Origin: Trichomonas tenax
Taxonomy: Eukaryota > Parabasalia > Trichomonadida > Trichomonadidae
Assembly (NCBI GenBank): GCA_023091735.1
Contig: JALKBU010000866.1
Span: forward strand, 1-22,274
Direction: 5' to 3'
DNA length: 22,274 nucleotides
Part shown: piece after piece, positions 1-9,906 of the stretch
How the letters are laid out: the number at the start of each line of letters is the position of its first letter
How positions within the stretch are numbered: the first letter of the stretch is position 1
The notes under the pieces: generated by a model
The model's database searches: none
Seen by the model: only the letters and a program-made list of their open reading frames with translations
Told to the model about the DNA's origin: nothing
Made by a program: the position numbers and the translations under genes

Positions 1-318
1 TCTCACCCTTTTTAACAAAAGATTATTTAATTTTTTTGATCATAAATACTTTTGTTGCATTTTTTCATTGAAATAGAGACTTAGAGCTATTTTAATTCAG
101 CAATTTATTTTCAAAATATATACGCATATTATATATGAAGCAAGAACATATGTTAACAAAAATATTTGGCGGGAAAATCGTAAAAGTGGCAGAAATATCA
201 TGGTCAGCAAATACACAACAGAAGTCATCGCAATACATGGAAGTAGTGCTCCTTGTGGCGTTGTGGCACCAGATGCTTGTAGCTTGTGATCACAATTTTA
301 ATTTGCAAACAAGCTCAT

Positions 319-361
319 TCACTACAAATCAGATCGAAGCAAGGTCAGTCACTACAAATCA
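319..361. repeat. Short direct repeat
   Basis: The 13-base word TCACTACAAATCA occurs at 319-331 and again at 349-361, a period of 30 bases. The intervening bases are not repeated further, so this is two copies and not an array. No function is suggested. Confidence 0.7.
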
Positions 362-1001
362 AATATAGGCTCTCAAAATATTCTATGAGATTGTCTAAAA
401 AACGTATTTCCCACAATTTGATGCTTTTCAAGATAGAGAGATCTAGATTTACAATGATATGCGATTCATTGCATATAGCATATTAGAGGAGATTTATTAA
501 TATCTCTCGCTTAAAAATAAATCAAAACTTAAAAATCATGGACTTTGAAAAAGAAATGTGATTTTTTCAAAAAACACGAGTGATGTGAAAATCAGGACAC
601 TTTTTTCTTGCATTAATTCATTTGCCAATCATCACTTAGCAGTATTTTGGTAATAAATTTGCAAAATACTAACAGGGAGAAAAAAATTTAAAAAATTTGG
701 CAAAATTTGCATATTTCTCGATTTCAAGGTATAAATCGCATTATTTGTAGTACTGAGATCGCTATAATAACAAAATAAATTGAAAATACATGTTTTTGAA
801 GATGATCTCACACAAATATGAATTTCACAACAAAACATTGATATACGAATATTAAGCATAAAAATAAATTAATTATTACTCAAAAATTCCTCGATTTTTG
901 AAAAACATATGAAAGCTTTAGGGCATTTACACGAAATAACGCAAGGGGAGACAGTTATGCTATCAATTCACGCGGACGCAAGACTAGAACCAATATAGAG
1001 C

Positions 1002-1056
1002 TATCCATAAATTTAGGTGTAATAATTCGTGTTATTTATGGATACCAAACACCTAA
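1002..1056. repeat. Interleaved inverted repeats
   Basis: Arm A (TATCCATAAAT, 1002-1012) is the reverse complement of 1034-1044. Arm B (TTAGGTGT, 1013-1020) is the reverse complement of 1049-1056. The order is A, B, A', B', which is the topology of a pseudoknot, not of two nested hairpins. Both arms pair perfectly. Whether the locus is transcribed cannot be seen. Confidence 0.6.
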
Positions 1057-2385
1057 TTGAAATAACATAGCTATCATAGGCTATAGTAACTGTTTAATGC
1101 ATCAAACAAATTGAATGTGAAGAAACAGCATAATTTGATTGTGATTTGCTTGTTTATTTTACCACTTTCCAATTATCAGCATATTTTAGCATGTATATAT
1201 TCAAGTGGCTATTAAAATGGTAAATGATTTCACCTTTTCCAGCTGATTATTAATATTATAATTAAAATGTTGAAATTGAGCTGCGATACTCCAAGCAATT
1301 AATCCTTAGCATGAGAAGAAACAAAATCAAGAAGGTTGTTTTTTGGTGATTTTTTAACATTTTCTTGTACCTAAATAAGTTTAAAAATACACAAAAAAAT
1401 GAAGGACGATACAGGAAGTTTGGCCATAGCGGACCCTTAAAAGTTGATATTTATGATATATAGCATCAATAGATTATATTCCATCAATAATTGTTTTGAA
1501 TATGTTCGTTTTCTTCAAAAACACCACGGAATAAATATTGATTATACATCGTAAAGACTCAAACAGAGGAACGCTATATACTTAACAGCAGTAAATCCCA
1601 AAGTAACATAAAGATTAGATTTCAAAAATGAATCAAACATAATTTAGGTATAAAGATTGGATATCCAAAACTTGATTATTTTGTTGTGGTTGTAAAATGA
1701 GGATTGAATTCCTGACATAAAGCATGAAATATTGCATTTTATACAATAATATGCAATAAACTCTCAAAATAAATCAATCAAATGTCTAAAAATTTACCCA
1801 TTTTAATCGAGTTTTTGCCATAAGCATTGTTAAATCTCCCATATAATTGGTTTAGTGTTGAATATTCTATTTCAATAGAAAACTCAATATTTTCAATGTT
1901 ATAACATTGAAATGAATGACGATTAAATGTTTCTGAATTATTTTAACGTCCTTTCAAATATTTGATAATCCCACAAAATATAAATAAAAATCGCTTCATT
2001 ATTTCGGTAGTGGACATCAAATCAGATCTTTAGATATTGAGAAATTTTGCAATTTATTCATTCAACAAAGTAAATTAATATTTTCAAGATAAAAATTTCC
2101 ATTTTTCAAATTGAATATTTTGAAAATCAGGATATTGTTGCTAGCTTTGATTCAAATAAAAAAGCAAACTTGTGAAAATTTTTTACTAAAAATTATCATT
2201 TATTTATCTACAAAATACCAAAACTAATAATTTTTAAGCCAACGATTTAGCAAATTGTTTTTTCAATTTTGTTAATTTGCTCTCAAATTTATATAAATTT
2301 GAATTCACCTATAGCAAAAATCTCGTAATTTTATTCATTACCTATTGTTTAATATAATATCAAACTATTATTTTCAAATTCAAAT

Positions 2386-2391
2386 TCACAA
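2386..2391 (+). promoter_or_regulatory. Initiator (Inr) of the 2399-2848 gene
   Basis: TCACAA fits the trichomonad initiator consensus TCAYWW. Its central A (2388) lies 11 bases before the ATG at 2399, within the short 5' UTR usual in trichomonads. It favours the ATG at 2399 over the earlier in-frame start at 2345, which would place the initiator inside the coding region. Confidence 0.5.
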
Positions 2392-2398
2392 CTTTTTA

Positions 2399-2848
2399 AT
2401 GATGCAAATGTCGATGTGTGTCAAAAAAAAGTCCTCCACGGAGAGAAAGAGGACACTTCAGAGTATACGCGATAACGACATGATCCAGAAGCGTGTTGTC
2501 AGCACAGGAAACAAGATCCAGTACGTCACCGAATACATCGATCGCTATTTTAGGACACATGTTACGAGCGAAATACTGATGTCGCTCGCGAGAATTGTTA
2601 TAGAGAAGCACAACCTCCAAATAGACAGACTTGCGAAGCGTAATAGAACTGCACTTTTGTGTTGGTATTCAGAGAATTGGGAAGTGATTCTAAAAGTTCT
2701 GAATGAATTCAACTTCATGGAATCGCCACGTCCACAGATTGAGGTCACAATCCCTGAAATTGTTGTCGAATCAACTCCAAATCTTCATAAAAATTGCAGT
2801 ACAGGCTGTGATCCATACGACCTCTCTTTCCTACTGAATGTTCATTGA
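2399..2848 (+). CDS. Conserved small trichomonad-type protein, function unknown
   Basis: 149 codons from the ATG at 2399. The frame is open back to 2345, but the initiator at 2386 and the AT-rich composition upstream favour the later start. The product begins with a basic, Lys/Ser/Arg-rich stretch (about residues 6-20). A predicted helical region follows, with a core at roughly residues 75-95 that reads DRLAKRNRTALLCWYSENW. This Trp/Cys-rich core resembles a family of short hypothetical proteins that I associate with trichomonads; this is recollection, not a search. The C-terminal 30 residues are polar and hydrophobic, without a membrane segment. There is no signal peptide. A basic start plus helices could suit a nucleic-acid binder, but nothing proves it. 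Base composition is clearly richer in G and C than the flanks, which supports real coding. The stop is TGA, followed by a TAAA at 2860 that could serve as poly(A) signal. No neighbour lies within 3.5 kb. Confidence 0.75.
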   Translation: MMQMSMCVKKKSSTERKRTLQSIRDNDMIQKRVVSTGNKIQYVTEYIDRYFRTHVTSEILMSLARIVIEKHNLQIDRLAKRNRTALLCWYSENWEVILKVLNEFNFMESPRPQIEVTIPEIVVESTPNLHKNCSTGCDPYDLSFLLNVH

Positions 2849-3689
2849 TGTATTTGACTTAAAAAAGTATTTTGTTTCAACGTTTGAATTATAATTTTGT
2901 ATTTGGACATGTAAAAGCATATACAAACCAATCAATGCAATTAGATATGAATCAGTTCTTCTTTTTCTTGCTGTTTCGCTTATCTCTCTAAATCATAATC
3001 CAATATTCATTTTTTCTCACCGCTGAAAATATAGTCTGTTATAACATCAAATATTCGTATAATGATAACAAAGGATATTCTAATTCCTGATTTATTGATA
3101 GATTATGTTAATATTCAATTACGAAAAAAAAATAAAGCAATTTTCCAATTAAATTGATAATTAATTATATATCTATTGTAGCGATGGAGAACAAAATCTC
3201 CTTAAATTGTCTGAAACTTTTTCAAATATCGTAAATATTGAAAAATGGAAATTGATGGCATAAAAAATTATATATAGAATCAGCAGCTCGATGTCTTTTT
3301 GTGTGTAATAGCATGAATGGTATTTATTTGTTTATTTATATTTGTTTGATTTTATATTATTGATAAATATTTAACTTCGATTGAAGGAACATGTTACTAT
3401 AAGCTTTGCTTTAACGTGGTGATGGTTAAAAGCTTTAATTAGCTTATTTTAATGCGATAACGTTTGCTAATGTTTTGAAAAATGTAGAATTTTGAAAAAC
3501 TTTATAAATATTTATTTATACATCATTATATTGTACAAGTTACTAGTGATTACTTTCTTTTAAAACATTTAGAATCCTTTTTTTATCTGAGTGAGATTCA
3601 AAATTCTAATCTCTCAATGATATAAAATCACTTTTATAAGTCTCGAGAAGTGTTTTATACATCCAAAAATTGGAGAAGGCGAATTCAGA
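2849..3689. other. AT-rich spacer, nothing recognised
   Basis: Very AT-rich with frequent stops in all frames. Apart from the TAAA soon after the preceding stop codon I see no gene, RNA or repeat family. Confidence 0.6.
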
Positions 3690-4659
3690 GTGTTCAAAGA
3701 AATCACACAAAAAGAAAAACGACCAACTATCGAGCAAAAATTCCTTGTTTGTCACCGAGAGTTTACTGTTAAAGTTTCGCACATTTATAAAAAAATCAAT
3801 TATTTTATAATTTTTATATCAGAAAAAAATGCGTGTGACAAGTTTTATTGCCAAGCGATCAAACAATATCAAAGAAAAGGACTTTTGTAAACTGAAGGGG
3901 AAACTTTTCAAACAATTCTATACTTTACAGAAAATAAATATTTCAATTTATAGAAATAAAATTGTTACCACGTTATAATGATATTCTTCAATTTGTATAA
4001 TTTTTGCATTATTGATAAAAAAACAAGTTAAGAAGCTAATATCAAATGGAGTAAAAGGCCGAGACATTCCTGCACATAGGAATGAGTTGCAAACTCGAAA
4101 GAATGAAGGTATGAAAACTTTCGACGAAATTTTTTTCGAATAAGTAAAGCTTTTCATGTTTCTGGTAGGATAGAAGGTGTAGAATTAATTGCTTTATAGA
4201 TCAAGATAGTGAGCGATTGAAAAGGTTGAAGTTTTTATAGCGAATAAAAAGCCTTCATGACTATAACCATTCGTTTACAAAGCAGTTTTGACAAACATTA
4301 AGTTTTCTTTAAAATGCTGTATCATAATATGCATAAATAACAGGTTCTAATTCAATGAGTTGCTAGCAATAAATTGTGATGACATTGAATTTGATCTTGA
4401 TGCAAAGCCATTCGAAAAATTTAAGGAATCAAGAGTGACGATTTTCTCTACGACTTTTTTAAGGGAGACAATTAGAATTTTTTCAATGGCTTTATTTGAC
4501 ATTTTTACCACTCATGAAAAACTTGAAATATAGAGGTTTTATGTGGTGCACCTCATACTTTTTAGAATGATTTTGGCTCAATTTGTCATTTTGTCTTCGA
4601 ACAGAGTCTTTCAATTTCAAGGTTACTTTTCATATGAAAAAGTGGAAGATTTAGTTTAA
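3690..4659 (+). pseudogene. Decayed coding relic, family unknown
   Basis: Pieces of protein-like frame lie in series on the plus strand. The first, 3690-3890, contains the segment KRPTIEQKFLVCHREFTV. A second, one frame over, runs from the ATG at 3829 to 4143 and is broken only by adjacent TAA and TGA at 3976-3981; it contains VKGRDIPAHRNELQTRKNEG. The same frame opens again from 4351 to 4659 with a single TAG at 4531. The stretch between (4144-4350) has many stops. In DNA this rich in A and T about one stop per 12 codons is expected, so roughly 200 codons with four internal stops suggest an eroded gene. Charged, helix-like composition might suit a transposase or another intracellular protein, but no catalytic motif is visible. 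It could still be chance. Confidence 0.3.
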
Positions 4660-4740
4660 TTTTTTCTAATTTTGTGATATTTGGCATATTTGTGTAATAT
4701 AGTCTCTATCTATACGTTTTTTGGAAGAATTTATAGAAAT

Positions 4741-4760
4741 TGTTATAAAATGTTATAAAA
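4741..4760. repeat. Tandem 10-mer, two copies
   Basis: TGTTATAAAA occurs twice in perfect tandem. In such AT-rich DNA this can arise by slippage, and no role is implied. Confidence 0.6.
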
Positions 4761-5335
4761 GTGGATTTTTCCAAATTTATAGTCTCCATTATGTATACAT
4801 AATAATTTTTTGTGATCGATTTGAAACCAAAATTTTTGAAACAATTTATAAACCTTTGATCAATGTGATTCCCATGATTTTGCAGTTCATGTTTTTAGAA
4901 AATTTCGAGTTTTATTTTTGAAGGTTCACAAAATGCTTAATTCATGTTCTATAAAATACCCACATTATGTATGTTCATAATTGCCAGTTTATTTTAATTT
5001 CAAAATATATTTCTAAAATTTTGGTGTAATTTCTCCAGCTTAATTTTTAAGTGTATAAAAAAAGAATCGCTTTAGAAAAGTTTTTATAGTGATGACTTAT
5101 AGACTCAAGCCGAAAACTCTACTAATAATATGTATATTGTGCACAATCCAGACTATGAGATATGCATCAAAAGCTTATCGATAAATAGAATTAGATCTGA
5201 TATCCTGCAATCATACTTATTATACATATATATATAATCTTATTAGGTGATACAGATATATAAGGATATGTGATTATTGATACTTATATATGTTAAACAC
5301 TGCATATTTTATTGCATTTCTTTGATGTTATAATT

Positions 5336-5376
5336 TGTCAATTTGACAACTTGACAATTTACATGTCAAAGGTCAA
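5336..5376. repeat. Cluster of TTGACA/TGTCAA boxes
   Basis: TGTCAA at 5336 and TTGACA at 5343 form a perfect 6-base inverted repeat around one T. TTGACA recurs at 5351, TGTCAA at 5364, and the related GGTCAA at 5371. That makes five related boxes in 41 bases, in both orientations. The density resembles a protein-binding array, but no gene starts close downstream. Confidence 0.5.
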
Positions 5377-5566
5377 CAATTATAATCATAAAATTATTTG
5401 ATTTTATTTAGATATGAATAGCTACATCCAAAAGATTTATATTTAGTACTTATTACGCGTTGATTTTATTTTGGTGTCAAGTCGAAAAGTTTCAATCCTC
5501 ATTGTGGCCATGTTTTATTTGGTCCACAGTGCTCCAACACGTATACACAAGTACCATCTCTTGAGC

Positions 5567-5618
5567 CCCTCTCGACTCTCCTCTCTCCTCCTCACTCCTC
5601 TTCTCTCCTTTCCTCGCC
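5567..5618. repeat. Polypyrimidine tract
   Basis: About 52 bases of C and T with only four or five purines, CT/CCT-based and imperfect. It is among the most C-rich patches of the spacer and stands out from the surrounding AT-rich DNA. It explains the Ser/Leu/Pro-rich spurious frame across it. Confidence 0.7.
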
Positions 5619-5970
5619 AAAATAATACTTTTTCGGTTATACCCAGATTTCCCTCACTCTTACCAACTTTACATGGACCCTGCTTAATTTGAAAGGTTTA
5701 CATGAGTTTATGTTTTTTGATGGAATTTGAATGAGGTGGCTCTTGATGCAACCCTTTCTTCAAGGTCGGAGCTTGGAGAAACCATCTCAGAATATATATA
5801 TCCATTGTAAGTTATAAAAATAACAAAAAAGCAGAATTTTCTATGTATTTTAATATCTCATTTCTCATACCGTATCAAATCTTTCATTTACGCATAACTA
5901 CACTATATACACATAAAGCCAAGTTGTATAGAATGTTCTTACACACTCAATATCCATATTATTGACTATT

Positions 5971-5990
5971 TGCAAATATTTGCAAATATT
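5971..5990. repeat. Tandem 10-mer TGCAAATATT, two copies
   Basis: TGCAAATATT is repeated exactly in tandem. It is preceded by TT, so the palindrome TTTGCAAA also occurs twice. No adjacent coding region explains it. Confidence 0.6.
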
Positions 5991-6513
5991 CGATTTTCTT
6001 CTAAGCTTACTATTATTCACTAACACTCACTCCTTGATATCATCACAGGGACATGTCGGAACGTCCCCATATATATAGTAGAAAATTACCGAATTATCTC
6101 ATATTCCATTTTTATGTATAACACAACAATCTTCCAGCTCTCCGTGAATATCATGCCATAGATGAGTAGTGATCAATGGCACAGAGAAAGCTATCTCAAG
6201 CTTAACAAAAAGGGAATGTTGATTTTAACCCAGACTCAATAACGAATAAAAAAATAAAAATAATTTATGATTAAAACTCAAAATATATGTTTAATCATTA
6301 TACAAGTTAGTGTTATATCCGAAATTATAGAAATGCATCGATCTTTTTTCTTGTTTGCATTTTCGAGGTATCTTTGAAGATTATGAATTTAGTTTTTTAT
6401 GCCATAAATTGCCTTCTTAAGTAATATATCATTTGGCAACTTGTTGCAGCGTTTCTATCCTCCTGTTTGCATTGGAAAGGTCTGAGAATATATCAATGAA
6501 ATATGTATCATTT

Positions 6514-7290
6514 AAAAAATCTATGAGATTATATCTTTATATAGGCAGTTCATTTGGATATTACAATTCTGCACCGCCCAATGCAACAAGCTATTCAGGA
6601 TATAAAGGCGCTGGAGCAACCGATGTTCAATTGAAAGATGGAGAATTTTTTTTATTTCTCGAGCTTGAAAAGTCGTATTATGGTTGCTGCATCTGCAGCT
6701 TCTGCTGAACCATATCATTTATCGTATAATAAAGCACATGGTGGAGCATTAATATCGGAAGATATAAATCAAACTGGCTTTGTACATTTTACATCCAAAA
6801 GAGCAACACAAACATCATCATTTGATGCAACATTTTCATATCATATCAAAGGAACATTCAGAGTTTCTGGATATATTACTGAACCTAGTAAAGATTGGGG
6901 ATGTTTTGGAGGCAATGGTTATTATGCAGCAATATCTACAGCAAATACTGGAAGTGGTTCAGGATGATCTTCGTTCATTTCTGGTAATCTTGGATGTGAT
7001 ACGATTTATGAAAATTCTTCGAATTTTGATAAAATTTATCATTCAGGTCAACCAATACACTATAATAATACATCATTTATTTTCACCGAAATGATTGATA
7101 GATCGAAAGAGATGCAATGCCACAAATATATGGACCATATCAAAGTGAAATAGGCCATTCAGGAAATGGATTTGTTCGAATTACTTTGTATGTCAAAGTT
7201 ATCATTAAAATATGTAAAATTAACTTAAACTTCATTCCCAAAATGCAAATCTATCGTATTATATATCTAGGAGAATCTTCATATTCTTAA
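6514..7290 (+). pseudogene. Glycine-rich (ALK/LTK-like domain) pseudogene, copy 1
   Basis: This copy can be aligned by eye almost end to end with the copy at 7457-8446; both contain YLYIGSS.GYYNSAPPN, then GAGATD, then the SRIMVAASAASAEP core. Against that copy three lesions are visible. One extra T sits in the T-run near 6646-6653 and shifts the frame. A TGA stands at 6965-6967 where copy 2 has a Gly codon. One base is missing near 7112-7120. After the last shift the frame runs to TAA at 7288-7290 with a C-terminus matching copy 2. The N-terminal third of copy 2 (about 7457-7674) has no counterpart here, so this copy is also 5'-truncated. No ATG fits. The family is associated with glycine-rich extracellular modules; this copy should make no full-length product. 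Confidence 0.8.
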
Positions 7291-7456
7291 ATATTTTTCA
7301 TGAGGATTATTTGTAAATGTTTAAAAATTTATACTAATGGAAATATTTTTAACTAAAAATAAAGAATTTTTCACTCTTAAACCAATAACAAACAAATTGT
7401 ACGTTTATTTTTCTCAAAATTTGAATGAGAGGTCTATTAATTGTCCAATATATTAA

Positions 7457-8446
7457 TTGAACGATAATTTCTTAACATACAAAGTATATAACACTTTAGG
7501 ATCTCCCAATGTCGTCAAGAATATATCTTCTTACTTGTTTGGATATCCTTGCGCAAATAAAGATAATTGTACAAATTACGAAGTCGAAATTCAACCAGGT
7601 CATTACATTATAGAAAGTTGGGGATCAAGTTCCAACAATGGAAATGGTGCCTATACGAAAGGAATAATAGAATTCAAAAATTCGACAAAATTATATCTTT
7701 ATATAGGCAGTTCATATGGATATTACAATTCTGCACCACCTAATACAACATGTCATTCAGGAATTAAAGGTGCAGGAGCAACTGATATTCGATTGAAAGA
7801 TGGTGAATTTTTTGATTTCTCGAGCTTGAAAAGTCGCATCATGGTCGCTGCATCTGCAGCTTCTGCTGAACCATGGACTCTCAATTGCACAAAAGGCCAC
7901 GGCGGTGGACTCTCAGCAGACTATGTGAATGTCACAGGTGATCTACATTACATATCATATGGTGCAAATCAAACGTCATCTCCTCCGATAACAGATGGTG
8001 CTCAAAGAAAAGGAACCTTTGGTGTTTCTGGATATATTACTGAACCTGGAAAAGATTGGGGAGGTTTTGGAGGCAATGGATATTATGCTGGATTATCAAT
8101 ATCAAATTTTGGATGTGGTTCAGGTGGTTCTTCTTTCATCTCAGGTCATTATGGATGTGATGCGATTTATGAGAATTCTTCAAATTTCGATAAAATTTAT
8201 CATTCAGGACAACCGATACATTACAGTAATATATCGTTTGCTTTCACTGAAATGATTGATGGATCGAGAGAAATGCCAAAGCCACAAATATATGGACCAT
8301 ATCAAAACGAAATAGGCCATACAGGAAACGGTTTTGTTCAAATTACATTGTTTGCAAAGCTTATCATTAAAACATGCAAAATGAAATTAATCGCAGTTCC
8401 CCAAATGCAAATGTTCTGTATAATTCTTATGCTTAATTCTTCATGA
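7457..8446 (+). CDS. Glycine-rich (ALK/LTK-like domain) protein, copy 2, lacking an ATG start
   Basis: An open frame of 329 codons. In order it shows a Cys-containing N-terminal part (FGYPCANKDNC..), an aromatic stretch YIIESWGSS, GAGATDIRL, SRIMVAASAASAEP, GKDWGGFGGNGYYAG, GCGSGGSSFISG and GHTGNGFVQI. That order is typical of the ALK/LTK-like glycine-rich domain family, although the usual Gly run after MVAA is replaced by Ala/Ser. The last 35 residues are basic and moderately hydrophobic and match copy 1. The first codon is TTG and directly follows an in-frame TAA (7454-7456), so this is not a credible eukaryotic start. An ATG at 7425 opens a short frame (MRGLLIVQYIN) that ends at 7458-7460; one base lost or gained near 7455 would join it to this frame as a possible leader. 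It is probably a recently broken gene, or intact with a sequence error at the junction. Confidence 0.65.
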   Translation: MNDNFLTYKVYNTLGSPNVVKNISSYLFGYPCANKDNCTNYEVEIQPGHYIIESWGSSSNNGNGAYTKGIIEFKNSTKLYLYIGSSYGYYNSAPPNTTCHSGIKGAGATDIRLKDGEFFDFSSLKSRIMVAASAASAEPWTLNCTKGHGGGLSADYVNVTGDLHYISYGANQTSSPPITDGAQRKGTFGVSGYITEPGKDWGGFGGNGYYAGLSISNFGCGSGGSSFISGHYGCDAIYENSSNFDKIYHSGQPIHYSNISFAFTEMIDGSREMPKPQIYGPYQNEIGHTGNGFVQITLFAKLIIKTCKMKLIAVPQMQMFCIILMLNSS

Positions 8447-9906
8447 AACTTAAAATGTTAATATTTAATGGTGTTGGATAGGGAAAACTTTTAAAAAATT
8501 CCCAAAAAGTAAGATGGGTCCATTTTAATCAATGGTTCACGTAGTATCGATCGGCAACAAAAAGATGTCTCAGCTCCTACTTTTAAAATCAACCTGAAAA
8601 ATATCTCTGATAAAGTATAAATTAAAGGCAAGTAAATGCGATTATCTTCACCTACACAATGTACAGCATTGACTCTCTATCTAGGATTCCTAATATACAT
8701 CATTAACCTTCAAATTCTTATCTGAAAAGTCTATTTTTATTGATATACATTCAGAAAAATATCAATTTTACGCCTTCTATTCGAAAGAAGCATAAATGCA
8801 CGAATATATGCTGAATTTATTTAGGTTTTGGAATCATATAATTTTTTTTGAACTAGGGTTAATTAAATATATTCCTTTAGGTATATGTTTCTATGATTGC
8901 TTAATTCCCAGAGTAGTTATATGTCTAGTTCAGCATTATTAAATTCAAATTTTTATTATCTTTTTTATTTATTAATTGCACTAAAAATATGTTATAAACT
9001 AATAGTAGTTGAATTTTTGAAGAGTTTTTAGTCTTATAACTGAACATTCTGTGAATAATAATATGAACCTCCATCTAAGCTTAGAGTATTATGCAATTAA
9101 AGGATAAAAGGCCCAACATATCGATTTATGGAAGAATAAAAGTCAACTTAACTAAGAAAAAATCCATAAAATATCGAATAATAATGTTCAGAAAAAACAA
9201 TGATGTTAGAATCGATGAGGACATAGTCTCAGCCAAGACTTGTTTATTTTGAACCCTTATCGCCTGTTTGAGTACAAATAATATATTGTTAAAAAACTCT
9301 TAGATGTTTTACAGTAAAAAGTGAATATTTGGACTGCATACACAATATCAAACATAGTGTTAACATTAGATTTTGGAAAAATCATAACCGTTTGTTTCCA
9401 TTGAAAAGTTAAAAAGTCGCGAAAAAATGCTAAGATTTTCTAAATCCTTGAATCTTCAACGAATTTTCACGAAAATAACGCAGAGGATCTCAGTACAATA
9501 CAGAAGTTTATAATTAATGGAGTCCTCAAGAAAATCCTAAAAATTGATCGAGAAAAGAAGGTCTCTCATTTTAGGCGTCAAAAGATTTTCTGAGGTTTAC
9601 TTATCGTTTAAAGTATTCCCTTAATGAAAAAAATTTACACGTGGAAAATTTTCATTTACTGTATTTGATTGTTTATTGATATTCAAATAATTAATTACCC
9701 CACCGATGTAAACCTAACCACCACAGCCATATGGACTAGTATTCAACGGCAAAAAAATAAATGATTTAAAAAAAAAAATGATGGAAGTGTTTCAAAATGA
9801 TACCTATGTTCTATATCTCATTAATAAAGTTATTTCTAAAGATTACGGAAATAAGGTTTGATATAATCTCAATGATAATACAATGTTTCATCAACAATTT
9901 TAATAA
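8447..9906. other. AT-rich spacer, nothing recognised
   Basis: About 1.46 kb with stops frequent in all frames. I looked for a third tandem glycine-rich copy and for beta-helix fragments upstream of 9907 and saw neither. Homopolymer A runs near 9754 and 9768 are unremarkable at this composition. Confidence 0.6.

Larger units (their letters stand above)
1..2398. other. AT-rich stretch without a supported gene
   Basis: Only short open frames in a very AT-rich background. The frame at 135-368 (+) has no family resemblance I can name, and other frames through the same bases look equally plausible, so it is not called. Two things stand out. A 13-base direct repeat (TCACTACAAATCA) lies at 319-331 and 349-361. 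A pair of interleaved inverted repeats lies at 1002-1056. The last 15 bases hold the initiator of the next gene. Confidence 0.6.
4660..6513. other. AT-rich spacer with small repeats
   Basis: No supported gene. It contains a TA-rich run near 5222-5235, the TTGACA/TGTCAA cluster at 5336-5376, a pyrimidine-only-like strand at 5567-5618 and the tandem 10-mer at 5971-5990. The frame at 5471-5692 is an artefact of the pyrimidine tract (Ser/Leu/Pro from TC-rich codons) and starts at TTG. Confidence 0.55.

Noticed and set aside
135..368. Open frame of 77 codons near the left end
   Set aside because: No domain, initiator or composition shift. Other frames through the same bases look equally plausible.
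5471..5692. Open frame with hydrophobic start, possible secreted protein
   Set aside because: Starts at TTG, and its Ser/Leu/Pro content comes from the polypyrimidine tract.
6019..6030. ACTAACACTCAC, resembling the trichomonad 3' splice motif ACTAACACACAG
   Set aside because: Two mismatches, including loss of the final AG, and no matching 5' splice site or flanking exons.
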